Below are positions 33,085-42,061 of a stretch of DNA of 64,000 nt, piece by piece. The stretch lies in NCBI GenBank assembly GCA_944381625.1, contig CALWLW010000009.1:62001-126000 (forward strand), read 5' to 3'. The position numbers and the translations under genes are program-made. Origin of the DNA: an uncultured Lachnoclostridium sp. Lineage in GTDB: Bacteria > Bacillota > Clostridia > Lachnospirales > Lachnospiraceae. The notes beneath the pieces were generated by a model. That model was not told where the DNA came from, did no database searches, and saw only the letters and a program-made list of their open reading frames with translations. Numbering within the stretch: the first letter of the stretch is position 1; each line of letters opens with the position of its first letter.

Positions 33085-34353
33085 GTGATTAAAAAGGAAA
33101 TGATTGCCATGCTTCTGGCAGGGGGGCAGGGGAGCCGCCTTGGAGTATTGACGTCCAAAGTAGCGAAACCTGCGGTGGCCTTCGGTGGGAAATACCGTAT
33201 CATTGATTTCCCGCTGAGTAACTGCATAAATTCTGGAATCGACACGGTAGGAGTGCTGACCCAGTACCAGCCTCTGCGGCTGAACACGCATATCGGCATC
33301 GGTATGCCCTGGGACCTGGACCGGAACAACGGAGGTGTGACAATCCTGTCACCCTATGAAAGAAGTGCCGGAAGCGACTGGTATTCCGGTACTGCCAATG
33401 CTATTTACCAGAACATTGATTATATTGATACCTACAATCCGGATTATGTCCTGATCCTGTCCGGCGACCATATTTATAAGATGGATTATGAAGTGATGCT
33501 GGAGTACCACAAGGAGAACCAGGCGGCGGTCACCATCGCGTGCATGCCCGTACCCTGGGAGGAAGCCAGCCGTTTCGGTGTGGTGATCACGGACGAGAAC
33601 GGACAGATCAATGAATTTGAAGAAAAGCCGGCCAATCCCAGGAGCAATCTGGCGTCCATGGGCATCTATATCTTCACCTGGAAGGTGCTGCGGGAAGCGC
33701 TGATCAAGATGAAGGACGTGACCGGATGCGATTTTGGAAAACATATTCTTCCGGAGTGCCTGGGGAACGGCGAACGCCTCTTTGCCTACGAATACAACGG
33801 CTACTGGAAAGACGTGGGGACGCTGGGCTCTTACTGGGAAGCGAATATGGAGCTGATCGATATTATCCCGGAGTTCAACCTGTATGAAGAATTCTGGAAG
33901 ATTTATACCAAGAGCGACGCGGTGCCTCCGTTATACGTATCCTCCACAGGCTTTATAGAGAAAAGCATCGTCAGCGGCAGTTCTTCCATAGAAGGAACAG
34001 TGATCAATTCGGTCATAGGGGCCGGTGTCACGGTGGGAGAAGGCGCCGAAGTGAGAGATTCTATCATTATGAAGAATACGGTGATCGGCAAAGGCTGCAG
34101 GGTCAACCGGGCCATCATCGCGGAAGAAGTGACGGTGGGGGACGGCTGCGTCATCGGCGAAGGAGAAGACGTTCCCAACAGAGTAAATCCCAAAGTATAT
34201 TCCTACGGTCTGGCTACGATCGGAGAAAAGAGCGTGATTCCGCCTGCTGTACATATCGGAGTGAATACGGCGGTTTCCGGGGTGACGGTGAAAGAGGATT
34301 ATCCGAACGGCGTGCTTGCAAGCGGCGAGACATTGATTAAGGCAGGTGAATAA
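33085..34353 (+). CDS. glgC: Glucose-1-phosphate adenylyltransferase GlgC
   Basis: Makes ADP-glucose for glycogen synthesis. The 422-residue protein has the nucleotidyltransferase signature [39 protein letters not shown], the catalytic [11 protein letters not shown] and EFEEKP motifs and a C-terminal left-handed beta-helix. The GTG start at 33085 ([10 protein letters not shown]) has AAGAGGTGATAGC; the frame open from 33046 would begin inside the promoter -10. Two bases separate it from glgD. Family enzymes are usually allosteric. Confidence 0.94.
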   Translation: MIKKEMIAMLLAGGQGSRLGVLTSKVAKPAVAFGGKYRIIDFPLSNCINSGIDTVGVLTQYQPLRLNTHIGIGMPWDLDRNNGGVTILSPYERSAGSDWYSGTANAIYQNIDYIDTYNPDYVLILSGDHIYKMDYEVMLEYHKENQAAVTIACMPVPWEEASRFGVVITDENGQINEFEEKPANPRSNLASMGIYIFTWKVLREALIKMKDVTGCDFGKHILPECLGNGERLFAYEYNGYWKDVGTLGSYWEANMELIDIIPEFNLYEEFWKIYTKSDAVPPLYVSSTGFIEKSIVSGSSSIEGTVINSVIGAGVTVGEGAEVRDSIIMKNTVIGKGCRVNRAIIAEEVTVGDGCVIGEGEDVPNRVNPKVYSYGLATIGEKSVIPPAVHIGVNTAVSGVTVKEDYPNGVLASGETLIKAGE

Positions 34354-34355
34354 GC

Positions 34356-35474
34356 ATGAGAGCAATAGGTATTATTTTGGCCGGCGGCAATAATCACAGG
34401 ATGAGAGATCTTTCCAATAAAAGGGCGATTGCGGCGATGCCGGTAGCGGGAAGTTACCGGAGCATAGATTTTGCCCTGAGCAATATGTCCAATTCCCACG
34501 TACAGAAGGTGGCGGTGCTGACGCAGTATAATTCCCGCTCCTTAAACGAACATCTCAGCTCTTCCAAATGGTGGGATTTTGGAAGGAAACAGGGCGGCCT
34601 GTACATATTTACGCCCACGGTGACGGCGGAGAACAGCTACTGGTACCGGGGAACGGCGGACGCCATCTACCAGAACCTGGACTGGCTGAAACAGAGCCAT
34701 GAGCCGTATGTGGTGATCGCTTCCGGCGACGGCATCTATAAGATGGATTACAATAAGGTACTGGAGTACCATATTGATAAGAAAGCAGATATCACAATCG
34801 TATGCAAGGAGATGCCCGAAGGGACGGATATGAGCCGTTTCGGAGTGGTGAAGATCGACCATACGGGAAGGATTCTGGATTTTGAAGAAAAACCCATGGC
34901 CACGGAAGAGAGCGTGGTCTCCTGCGGTATCTATGTGATCCGCAGGCGGCAGCTGATCGAACTGATCGAGAAGTGCGCCCAGGAAGACCGGTACGATTTC
35001 GTCCGGGATATTCTGATCCGTTACAAAAACATCAAGAAGATATACGCATACCAGATGGACACCTACTGGAACAGCATCTCATCGGTGGAGTCTTACTATG
35101 AGACCAATATGGATTTCCTGAAACCGCAGGTCAGAAACCATTTTCTTCAGGAATATCCGGAGATCTATTCCAAGGTGCAGGATCTGCCGCCGGCCAAGTT
35201 CAACGCCGGGTCGGAGGTGAAAAACAGTCTGGTGGCCAGCGGCTGCATCATCAATGGTACGGTGGAGAACTCTGTTCTGTTCAAAAAGGTATTTGTGGGG
35301 AATAATTGCGTGATCAAGAATTCCATCATCCTGAACGATGTGTACCTGGGAGATAATACCTATATAGAGAACTGCATCGTGGAGAGCCGGGATACGATCC
35401 GTGCCAATTCCCGCTATGTGGGCGAGGACGGCATCAAGGTTGTTATAGAAAAAAATGAAAGGTATATCATGTAG
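34356..35474 (+). CDS. glgD: GlgD, regulatory subunit-like ADP-glucose pyrophosphorylase
   Basis: A 372-residue paralog of GlgC. The N-terminal motif is degenerate ([20 protein letters not shown] in place of GGxGxRL), and the catalytic Asp region reads [11 protein letters not shown], as in GlgD proteins that modulate or stabilise GlgC rather than catalyse well. The left-handed beta-helix is present ([20 protein letters not shown]). Immediate coupling to glgC supports a heteromeric enzyme. The last codons overlap the leader of spoVG. Confidence 0.92.
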   Translation: MRAIGIILAGGNNHRMRDLSNKRAIAAMPVAGSYRSIDFALSNMSNSHVQKVAVLTQYNSRSLNEHLSSSKWWDFGRKQGGLYIFTPTVTAENSYWYRGTADAIYQNLDWLKQSHEPYVVIASGDGIYKMDYNKVLEYHIDKKADITIVCKEMPEGTDMSRFGVVKIDHTGRILDFEEKPMATEESVVSCGIYVIRRRQLIELIEKCAQEDRYDFVRDILIRYKNIKKIYAYQMDTYWNSISSVESYYETNMDFLKPQVRNHFLQEYPEIYSKVQDLPPAKFNAGSEVKNSLVASGCIINGTVENSVLFKKVFVGNNCVIKNSIILNDVYLGDNTYIENCIVESRDTIRANSRYVGEDGIKVVIEKNERYIM

Positions 35475-35511
35475 AAGATTAGACATGACAGGTATACGGG
35501 AGGGAGAACAC

Positions 35512-35790
35512 ATGAAGATCACAGATGTACGGATCAGAAAAGTTGCCAAAGACGGCAAGATGAAAGCGGTGGTATCGATCACGATAGACGACGAGTTTGT
35601 GGTACACGATATCAAAGTGATAGAAGGAGAGAAAGGGCTTTTCATAGCGATGCCCAGCCGCAAGGCGTCTGATGGCGAATACCGTGACATCGCCCATCCC
35701 ATCAATTCCGCCACGCGTGATTTTATTCAGACCATGATACTGGAAAAATATGCGGAGGCCGCGGCCGCCGCGGAGCTGGCGGCAGAATAG
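35512..35790 (+). CDS. spoVG: SpoVG, RNA/DNA-binding regulator
   Basis: A 92-residue protein, [20 protein letters not shown], with the family core [18 protein letters not shown] and [11 protein letters not shown]. SpoVG binds nucleic acids and influences sporulation septation and virulence or envelope genes. The start at 35512 follows GGGAGGGAGAACAC; the longer frame from 35455 lies in the glgD end. A terminator follows directly. It probably shares the glg message plus any promoter within glgD. Confidence 0.94.
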   Translation: MKITDVRIRKVAKDGKMKAVVSITIDDEFVVHDIKVIEGEKGLFIAMPSRKASDGEYRDIAHPINSATRDFIQTMILEKYAEAAAAAELAAE

Positions 35791-35800
35791 GAACCGTCCG

Positions 35801-35855
35801 GGGCTGTTGCAGGATAGATGCACGTCATCTGTCGGAGCGGCAGCCCTGTTTTTTT
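35801..35855 (+). terminator. spoVG terminator
   Basis: Ten paired bases (GGGCTGTTGC with GCGGCAGCCC) followed by TGTTTTTTT. Confidence 0.8.
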
Positions 35856-35867
35856 GCCCATACAGGC

Positions 35868-35896
35868 TTGTCAAAGAAAACGCCGTCGTGTACAAT
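35868..35896 (+). promoter_or_regulatory. Promoter of pth-mfd
   Basis: TTGTCA, 17-bp spacer, TACAAT, 43 bp before the pth ATG: a near-consensus sigma-A promoter. Confidence 0.7.
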
Positions 35897-35938
35897 GAGC
35901 AAAGCGGCCAAAGCCGCTGAAATGGAGAGATGTAGAAG

Positions 35939-36499
35939 ATGTATGTGATCGCAGGCCTGGGCAATCCGGGCTCAAAATATGAAAAGACGAGACATAACGC
36001 AGGGTTTCAGGTTATTGACCGGCTGGCAGAGAAATATCATATAGATATGAAGATGAAAAGACACCGGGCGGTCTGCGGAACGGGGCTGATCGAAGGGGTC
36101 AGGGTGCTCCTGGTCAAGCCTCAGACCTTTATGAACCTGAGCGGCGAGAGCATCCAGGAGGCGGTGCGCTTTTCCGGGGCGGATCCCCAATCGGAGTTTC
36201 TGGTAATTTATGACGATGTTTCCCTGCCGCCGGGGCAGCTGCGCATACGCAAAAAAGGCAGCGCCGGGGGGCATAACGGGATGAAGAACATCATCCTGCA
36301 CCTGGGTACGCAGGAATTTGCCAGGGTGCGGGTGGGCGTCGGCGAGAAGCCGGCGGGATATGACCTGGCGGACTATGTGCTGGGGCATTTTTCCAAAGAG
36401 GAAGAAAAACAGATGGAAGAGGCTTTTGAACGGGCGGCGGATGCGGTGGCCGTAATCTTGAAAGAGGGAACCGACCGTGCCATGAATCAGTTTAATTAG
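35939..36499 (+). CDS. pth: Peptidyl-tRNA hydrolase
   Basis: Frees tRNA from stalled peptidyl-tRNA. The 186-residue protein has GLGNPGSKYEKTRHNAGF with the catalytic His near residue 20, KPQTFMNLSGES and the GSAGGHNGMKNI loop. GGAGAGATGTAGAAG precedes the ATG. It lies 9 bp upstream of mfd, the common Firmicute order pth-mfd. Confidence 0.95.
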   Translation: MYVIAGLGNPGSKYEKTRHNAGFQVIDRLAEKYHIDMKMKRHRAVCGTGLIEGVRVLLVKPQTFMNLSGESIQEAVRFSGADPQSEFLVIYDDVSLPPGQLRIRKKGSAGGHNGMKNIILHLGTQEFARVRVGVGEKPAGYDLADYVLGHFSKEEEKQMEEAFERAADAVAVILKEGTDRAMNQFN

Positions 36500-36508
36500 G
36501 AGCGGAAG

Positions 36509-39500
36509 ATGGATACTTTTTATGCGCCGTTGCTGCAGATGGAGGCCTTTGTACAGATCAGGGACAGCCTGAAGAAAGAAGAAGGCCTTCAGCTGGTCAC
36601 CGGATGTGTGGATTCCCAGAAAACCCATCTGATGTATGGGCTGGGACGGGACTGGCCGGTGAAATTGATTCTCACTTATAATGAGCTGAAGGCAAAAGAA
36701 ATCTATGAAGAATACCAGTCCCTGGACGAGGAGGCATACTATTATCCGGCGAAGGATTTCCTCTTCTTTCAGGCGGACATTCAGGGGAAAGAGCTGCTGC
36801 GCCAGCGGATATCGGCGGTCAGCAGCCTGTTTTCGTGTCCGGGAACTGTGATCATCACCACTCTGGACGGCTGTATGGACCCGCTGCTTCCGCCGGAAAG
36901 ATGGAAAGCGCTTACGCTGACCATCGGGGTGGGCAGCGTCCTGGAGATGGACGCCATGAAGACCAGACTGGTGCGGATGGGCTATGAGAGGACCGGCCAG
37001 GTGGAGATGCCGGGACAGTTCGCCGTGAGGGGCGGTATCCTGGATATTTATCCCATGACAGAGGAAGCACCGGTCCGTATCGAACTGTGGGATGACGAAG
37101 TGGATTCCATCCGCAGCTTTGACGCGGAGAGCCAGCGGTCCATGGAGAATCTGGAGGAGATCACCCTGTACCCGGCGGCGGAGATGGACCCGGAGCAGGG
37201 CGGCGGGGGCGTCAGTCTGCTGGAATACATCCGCCAGTTCCGGTCACTGGTATTTCTGGACGAGGTAAACCGCCTGGCGGAGTGCGGCGAGACCGTGGAG
37301 AAGGAATACCGGCAAAGCTATGAGAATCGCATGGAAAAAGGGCAGATCAAAAAGGACCAGCCGGAAGAGATCATTCCCTATGAACAGGTGCTGCACATGC
37401 TGAACCGCATGAGAGGCGCGGCGTTGGGAACGCTGGAGACCACCGACAGGCGGATGGATTTTAAGGGGCGTTTCCGGCTGGATACCCGTTCCATCCAATC
37501 CTATAACAACCATTTCGAACTGCTGGTGAAGGATCTGAGACGGTGGAAGCGGGAAAAATACCGGGTCGCCCTTCTGTGTGCGTCCCGGACCAGGGGACGC
37601 CGTCTGGCGGAGGACCTGCTGGCAGAGGATCTGAACGCGTTTTACAGTGAGGACCCGCAGCGGGTGGCCCAGCCGGGAGAGATCATGGTGGTGCATGGGA
37701 ACGTGTTCCGGGGATATGAGTATCCGCTGATCCACTTTGCCGTGTTGTCCGAGACGGACGTCTTTGGACGGGAGAAAAAGAAGAAGCGCAGGAAGCAGCA
37801 TGCCTACGAAGGCAGGAAGATCAGCAGCTTCACGGAACTGTCCGTGGGGGACTATGTGGTGCATGAGAACCATGGCCTGGGAATCTACCGGGGGATTGAG
37901 AAGATCACGGTGGATAAGACCGTCAAGGATTACATGAAGATCGAGTACAACAAGGGTTCCTGCCTGTATATCCTGGCCACGCAGATGGACGCCATCCAGA
38001 AATACAGCAGCGCTGACGCCCAGAAGGTGCCGAAGCTGAACACCCTGGGCGGACAGGACTGGAAGAAGACGAAGTCCAGGGTGAAAGGGGCCGTCCAGGA
38101 GGTGGCGAAGGACCTGGTGGAGCTGTATGCGGCCAGACAGTCGGAGAAAGGCTATGTATACGGGCCGGACACGGTCTGGCAGAAGGAATTTGAAGAGCTG
38201 TTCCCTTATGAAGAAACGGAAGACCAGGCAAAAGCCATTGCGGAGACCAAGAAGGACATGGAGAGCGGCAGGATCATGGACCGCCTGATCTGCGGGGATG
38301 TGGGCTACGGCAAGACAGAGGTGGCCATACGGGCCGCGTTCAAAGCCGTTCAGGAGAGCAAACAGGTGGTATATCTGGTGCCCACCACGATCCTGGCCCA
38401 GCAGCACTACAATACCTTCGTCCAGCGCATGAAGGAATTTCCCGTCCGCATCGACCTGCTGTGCAGGTTCCGCACGGCGGCCCAGCAGAAGAAAACCATT
38501 GAGGATCTGAAAAAAGGCCTGGTGGATATTGTCATCGGCACCCACCGGGTCTTGTCCAAGGATGTGGAGTACAAAGACCTGGGACTGCTGATTATCGACG
38601 AGGAACAGCGGTTTGGGGTGGCGGACAAGGAAAAGGTAAAGAAGCTGAAGACCAATGTGGATGTGCTGACGCTTAGCGCTACGCCTATCCCCAGGACGCT
38701 CCATATGAGCCTGGCCGGTATCCGGGATATGAGTGTGCTGGAGGAACCGCCCATCGACCGCCTGCCCATCCAGACCTATGTGTGCGAGTATGACGAGGAG
38801 ATGATCCGCGCGGCTATCCACCGGGAACTGGCAAGACATGGGCAGGTGTACTATGTGTACAACCGGGTGGAGTCTATCGCCGACGTGGCCCACAGGATCC
38901 AGGAACTGGTTCCGGAGGCGGTGGTGGCCTTCGCCCATGGACAGATGAAGGAGCATGAGCTGGAGAAGATCATGTACGACTTCATCGAAGGGGAGGTAGA
39001 CGTGCTGGTGGCCACGACGATCATCGAGACGGGCATGGATATCTCCAATGTGAATACCATGATTATCCACGACGCGGACAACATGGGGCTTTCCCAGCTC
39101 TATCAGCTCCGGGGAAGGGTGGGGCGCTCCAATCGTACGGCCTATGCGTTCCTGTTGTATAAACGCGACAAAATGCTCAAGGAAGTGGCGGAAAAACGCC
39201 TGCACGCCATCCGGGAGTATTCCGACCTGGGGAGCGGCTTCAAGATCGCCATGCGGGATATGGAGATCCGGGGCGTGGGCACGCTGCTGGGACAGCGGCA
39301 GCACGGCCATATGCAGGCGGTGGGCTACAGCCTGTACTGCAAGATGCTGAACGAAGCAGTGATCCGTATGAAGGGCGGAAGTCAGGACGGCGGCGACGAG
39401 TTCGAGACGGTGGCGGATCTGCAGATCGACGCGTTTATCCCGGATACCTACATTCGGAACGAGGCGCTGAAGCTGGATATTTACCGCAGAATCGCCGCGG

Positions 39501-39868
39501 TGGAGAACGAAGCAGAGCGGGACGATATGCTGGAAGAGCTGATCGACCGGTTCGGCGAGCCGCCCAGATCCGTACTGAATCTTCTGGAGATCACCGGGCT
39601 TCGGGGCAAGGCGCACCGCCTGTATATCAAAGAGGTGCAGGGGCGCCCGGACCGTATTGTATTTACCATGTATGAGCGTGCCCGGATCAATCCGGCGAAG
39701 ATACCGGAACTGATCGCTTCCATGGACGGGGCCATGTCCTTCCGGAAGACGGAGCCGCCCCAGTTCATATATGAGATGAAAAATTCCAGAAGGAAATATT
39801 CCGGAAATCTGCTGGAGATGACGGGACAGATTCTGGATGATATGGAAATACTGAGAGAACAGGGATAA
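36509..39868 (+). CDS. mfd: Transcription-repair coupling factor Mfd
   Basis: An 1119-residue translocase that removes RNA polymerase stalled at lesions and recruits UvrA. Domains in order: UvrB-like N-terminal region, RNAP-interacting CarD-like domain (VGDYVVHENHGLGIYRGIEKI region, about residue 440), RecG-like helicase core with Walker A GDVGYGKTEV, the DEEQ box (IIDEEQRFGV), VATTIIETGMDISN and QLRGRVGRS, then the TRCF C-terminal domain. Length is as usual (about 1100-1180). AGGAGCGGAAG precedes the ATG. A very long antisense frame here is a shadow. Confidence 0.96.
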   Translation: MDTFYAPLLQMEAFVQIRDSLKKEEGLQLVTGCVDSQKTHLMYGLGRDWPVKLILTYNELKAKEIYEEYQSLDEEAYYYPAKDFLFFQADIQGKELLRQRISAVSSLFSCPGTVIITTLDGCMDPLLPPERWKALTLTIGVGSVLEMDAMKTRLVRMGYERTGQVEMPGQFAVRGGILDIYPMTEEAPVRIELWDDEVDSIRSFDAESQRSMENLEEITLYPAAEMDPEQGGGGVSLLEYIRQFRSLVFLDEVNRLAECGETVEKEYRQSYENRMEKGQIKKDQPEEIIPYEQVLHMLNRMRGAALGTLETTDRRMDFKGRFRLDTRSIQSYNNHFELLVKDLRRWKREKYRVALLCASRTRGRRLAEDLLAEDLNAFYSEDPQRVAQPGEIMVVHGNVFRGYEYPLIHFAVLSETDVFGREKKKKRRKQHAYEGRKISSFTELSVGDYVVHENHGLGIYRGIEKITVDKTVKDYMKIEYNKGSCLYILATQMDAIQKYSSADAQKVPKLNTLGGQDWKKTKSRVKGAVQEVAKDLVELYAARQSEKGYVYGPDTVWQKEFEELFPYEETEDQAKAIAETKKDMESGRIMDRLICGDVGYGKTEVAIRAAFKAVQESKQVVYLVPTTILAQQHYNTFVQRMKEFPVRIDLLCRFRTAAQQKKTIEDLKKGLVDIVIGTHRVLSKDVEYKDLGLLIIDEEQRFGVADKEKVKKLKTNVDVLTLSATPIPRTLHMSLAGIRDMSVLEEPPIDRLPIQTYVCEYDEEMIRAAIHRELARHGQVYYVYNRVESIADVAHRIQELVPEAVVAFAHGQMKEHELEKIMYDFIEGEVDVLVATTIIETGMDISNVNTMIIHDADNMGLSQLYQLRGRVGRSNRTAYAFLLYKRDKMLKEVAEKRLHAIREYSDLGSGFKIAMRDMEIRGVGTLLGQRQHGHMQAVGYSLYCKMLNEAVIRMKGGSQDGGDEFETVADLQIDAFIPDTYIRNEALKLDIYRRIAAVENEAERDDMLEELIDRFGEPPRSVLNLLEITGLRGKAHRLYIKEVQGRPDRIVFTMYERARINPAKIPELIASMDGAMSFRKTEPPQFIYEMKNSRRKYSGNLLEMTGQILDDMEILREQG

Positions 39869-39871
39869 GAG

Positions 39872-40894
39872 ATGAGAAGATGGATGAGCATGCTCCTGAC
39901 AGTACTGCTTTTGACCGGATGCGGGACTGCCGGAGAGCAGGGACAGGATACGGAGCCGGATATGGCGCAGACGGCGATGACCGTGGACGGCGAGGCCGTC
40001 AGCCTCCGGGAATGGAACTTTTATGTGCGTATGAACCAGATGCAGTGGGAGAAGGACGAACTGGAGACCTATGGGGACGACATGTGGAGCCTGGAGTTGG
40101 ACGAAGACGGGACTACGCTGGCTGACAGCCTGAAAGCCGACGTGCGGGACCTGATCTGCCGGACCCATCTGTCCGCCCGGCGGGCGGAAGAGTACGGGGT
40201 AGAACTGAGCGGGGAAGAGCTGGAGCAGGTGAAAGAGCGGGCGCGGGATTTCATGGGCGCTTATCACCAGGCGCTCCTGGAGTACGCGGGAGCCGACGAA
40301 GACTTTGTCTATGAACAGCTCTGCCTGACGGAACTGTCACTTGCTGTGGAGGAAGCGGCCGCGGCAGAATATGAACCTCAGATCCCGGAAGAGGACTATC
40401 ACAGGGAGGGGATCTGTTATGTGCTGGTGTCCACTACGGGACTGCGGGACGGGGAAGGGAACCTGACGCCTTTTACGGAGGAAGAGGTGGAGGAACGCAC
40501 GGATCTGGCATTTTCCATCTGTGAGACCGCCAGAGAGACAGGGGATCTTAAAAGCGCGGCCGAGGACGCGGGCATGACGCCCATTGTCTCCAGTATGGGA
40601 GCGTCCAATGAAGGCGACGGGCAGGAACCTCTGATGCTGGACGCGGCAAGAGAACTGGCTGTAGGAGAGATCTCCGATCCCATCGAGACGGAGGAAGGCT
40701 GGTTTGTGGTTCAGCATACCAGCGGCTACGATGAAGAATCCAGCGAATACTGGAAAGATTATCTGACAGAGCTGGCCAGACAGGAATATCTGGATGGCGT
40801 CCTGGCAGGATGGATGGACGAGGCCGTGATCCAGGAATATCCGGAGGTCATGGATCAGGTAAATGTGAAAATTGTTTTAAAGGAATTGCTTTAG
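39872..40894 (+). CDS. PrsA/SurA-like foldase lipoprotein 1
   Basis: A 340-residue exported protein: lipobox LTGC (Cys17), an N-terminal SurA-like helical region beginning MTVDGEAVSLREWNFYVRMN, and a central parvulin-type domain remnant (YVLVSTTGLRDGEGN, SMGASNEG, AVGEISDPIETEEGWFVVQH). Such proteins fold secreted proteins at the membrane surface. It starts 3 bp after mfd and is followed by a paralog, so mfd-foldase-foldase-GH25 form one unit. Some parvulin active-site positions are unclear, so activity as isomerase is uncertain. Confidence 0.82.
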   Translation: MRRWMSMLLTVLLLTGCGTAGEQGQDTEPDMAQTAMTVDGEAVSLREWNFYVRMNQMQWEKDELETYGDDMWSLELDEDGTTLADSLKADVRDLICRTHLSARRAEEYGVELSGEELEQVKERARDFMGAYHQALLEYAGADEDFVYEQLCLTELSLAVEEAAAAEYEPQIPEEDYHREGICYVLVSTTGLRDGEGNLTPFTEEEVEERTDLAFSICETARETGDLKSAAEDAGMTPIVSSMGASNEGDGQEPLMLDAARELAVGEISDPIETEEGWFVVQHTSGYDEESSEYWKDYLTELARQEYLDGVLAGWMDEAVIQEYPEVMDQVNVKIVLKELL

Positions 40895-40975
40895 AAAATA
40901 AAAGGGATTATAATTAATTGACGCTGGGCTTCGCATCGGGCGGGCCCATGATGAAGTTTGAGGAGGAACACTTAT

Positions 40976-42061
40976 ATGAAGAGGAAAATAGCGGGTCTTT
41001 TCGCCCTGCTGCTGGCTATGAGCACGGCGGTCACCGGATGTTCCGGGAAAATCACGCTGGACGGTACGGCGGAAGCGGCCAGTGTGAACGGGGTATCCAT
41101 CCCGTTGTCAGAGGTGAATTTCTACCTGAGATATCAGCAGAGCCAGATGCAGAGTATGTACGGAGCATATTTTGGAGAGAATTTCATGAGCCAGGATCTC
41201 ATGGGCATAGGGGTTCCCTATGGCGAGACCATCCGTGATACGGTGGTGGAGACGCTGGAGGAGTATTATATTGTGGAGGCCAATGCGGAGGAGTTGGGCG
41301 TATCTCTGAGCGAGGAAGAGAAGGCGGCCGCGTCGGAAGCGGCGCAGGCATTTCTGGCGGCCAACGACAGTGAGACGCTGGAAGCCATGACGGCGGACGA
41401 GGCCAGCGTGACCCATGTGCTGGAACTGGCGGCCCTGCAGGCGAAGGCGTACCAGACGCTGGCGGCTACCATCGACACGAATGTGCCGGATGAAGAGGTG
41501 GCGCAGAAGCGGATCACATATGTGAGGAACGATACCACCGGAGCGGCGGACGCCGATGGGAATACGGCGGAGCTGTCCGACGCGGAACTGGCGGAAAAAG
41601 AGATCACCATGAATGAGATCCTGAAAGACGCCCAGGAGAGCGGGGATCTGACCGCGGCGGCGGAAGCGCGTGAGCTGACGGCGGTGACTACGACCTATGG
41701 GGAAGAGGATTCTTCTCTGAGCGAGGGCCTGCAGGCGGCGGCTGACGGACTGGATGAAGGCGAGTTCTCTGAAGTGGTGGAGACGGACGGCGCACTGTAT
41801 ATCGTGCATATGGACAGCCTGTTCGACGAAGAAGCGACGGAGACCCAGCGCCAGAACGTGTTGGCGCAGCGCGAGCAGGAGGCGTACGACAACTGGCTGA
41901 ACGGACTGAAAGAGGCGGCCGAGATCGTGGTGAACGACGAGGTGCTGGAAACCATTTCTCTGGAAAAAATATTCAATATGAAGCAGGAGGAGACGGAATC
42001 CACAGAGGAAGTCACAGAAGAAGTGCAGGACGGCGATGCTTCCGGCACGGACGAAGAATAA
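40976..42061 (+). CDS. PrsA/SurA-like foldase lipoprotein 2
   Basis: A 361-residue paralog of the preceding gene: lipobox VTGC (Cys22), the same opening (SVNGVSIPLSEVNFYLRYQQ), long charged helices, a parvulin-like part (RITYVRNDTTGAADADGN, GLDEGEFSEVVETDGALYIVH) and an acidic tail. The ATG at 40976 has GAGGAGGAACACTTAT; the frame from 40958 is rejected. It probably chaperones exported proteins. Divergence between the two copies suggests different clients. Confidence 0.85.
   Translation: MKRKIAGLFALLLAMSTAVTGCSGKITLDGTAEAASVNGVSIPLSEVNFYLRYQQSQMQSMYGAYFGENFMSQDLMGIGVPYGETIRDTVVETLEEYYIVEANAEELGVSLSEEEKAAASEAAQAFLAANDSETLEAMTADEASVTHVLELAALQAKAYQTLAATIDTNVPDEEVAQKRITYVRNDTTGAADADGNTAELSDAELAEKEITMNEILKDAQESGDLTAAAEARELTAVTTTYGEEDSSLSEGLQAAADGLDEGEFSEVVETDGALYIVHMDSLFDEEATETQRQNVLAQREQEAYDNWLNGLKEAAEIVVNDEVLETISLEKIFNMKQEETESTEEVTEEVQDGDASGTDEE

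Noticed and set aside
37244-40267. A 1007-codon open frame on the minus strand opposite mfd
   Set aside because: It lies exactly antisense to mfd, which has all domain motifs. Its translation is His/Leu/Arg-rich with no recognisable domains and is an artefact of codon bias on the coding strand.
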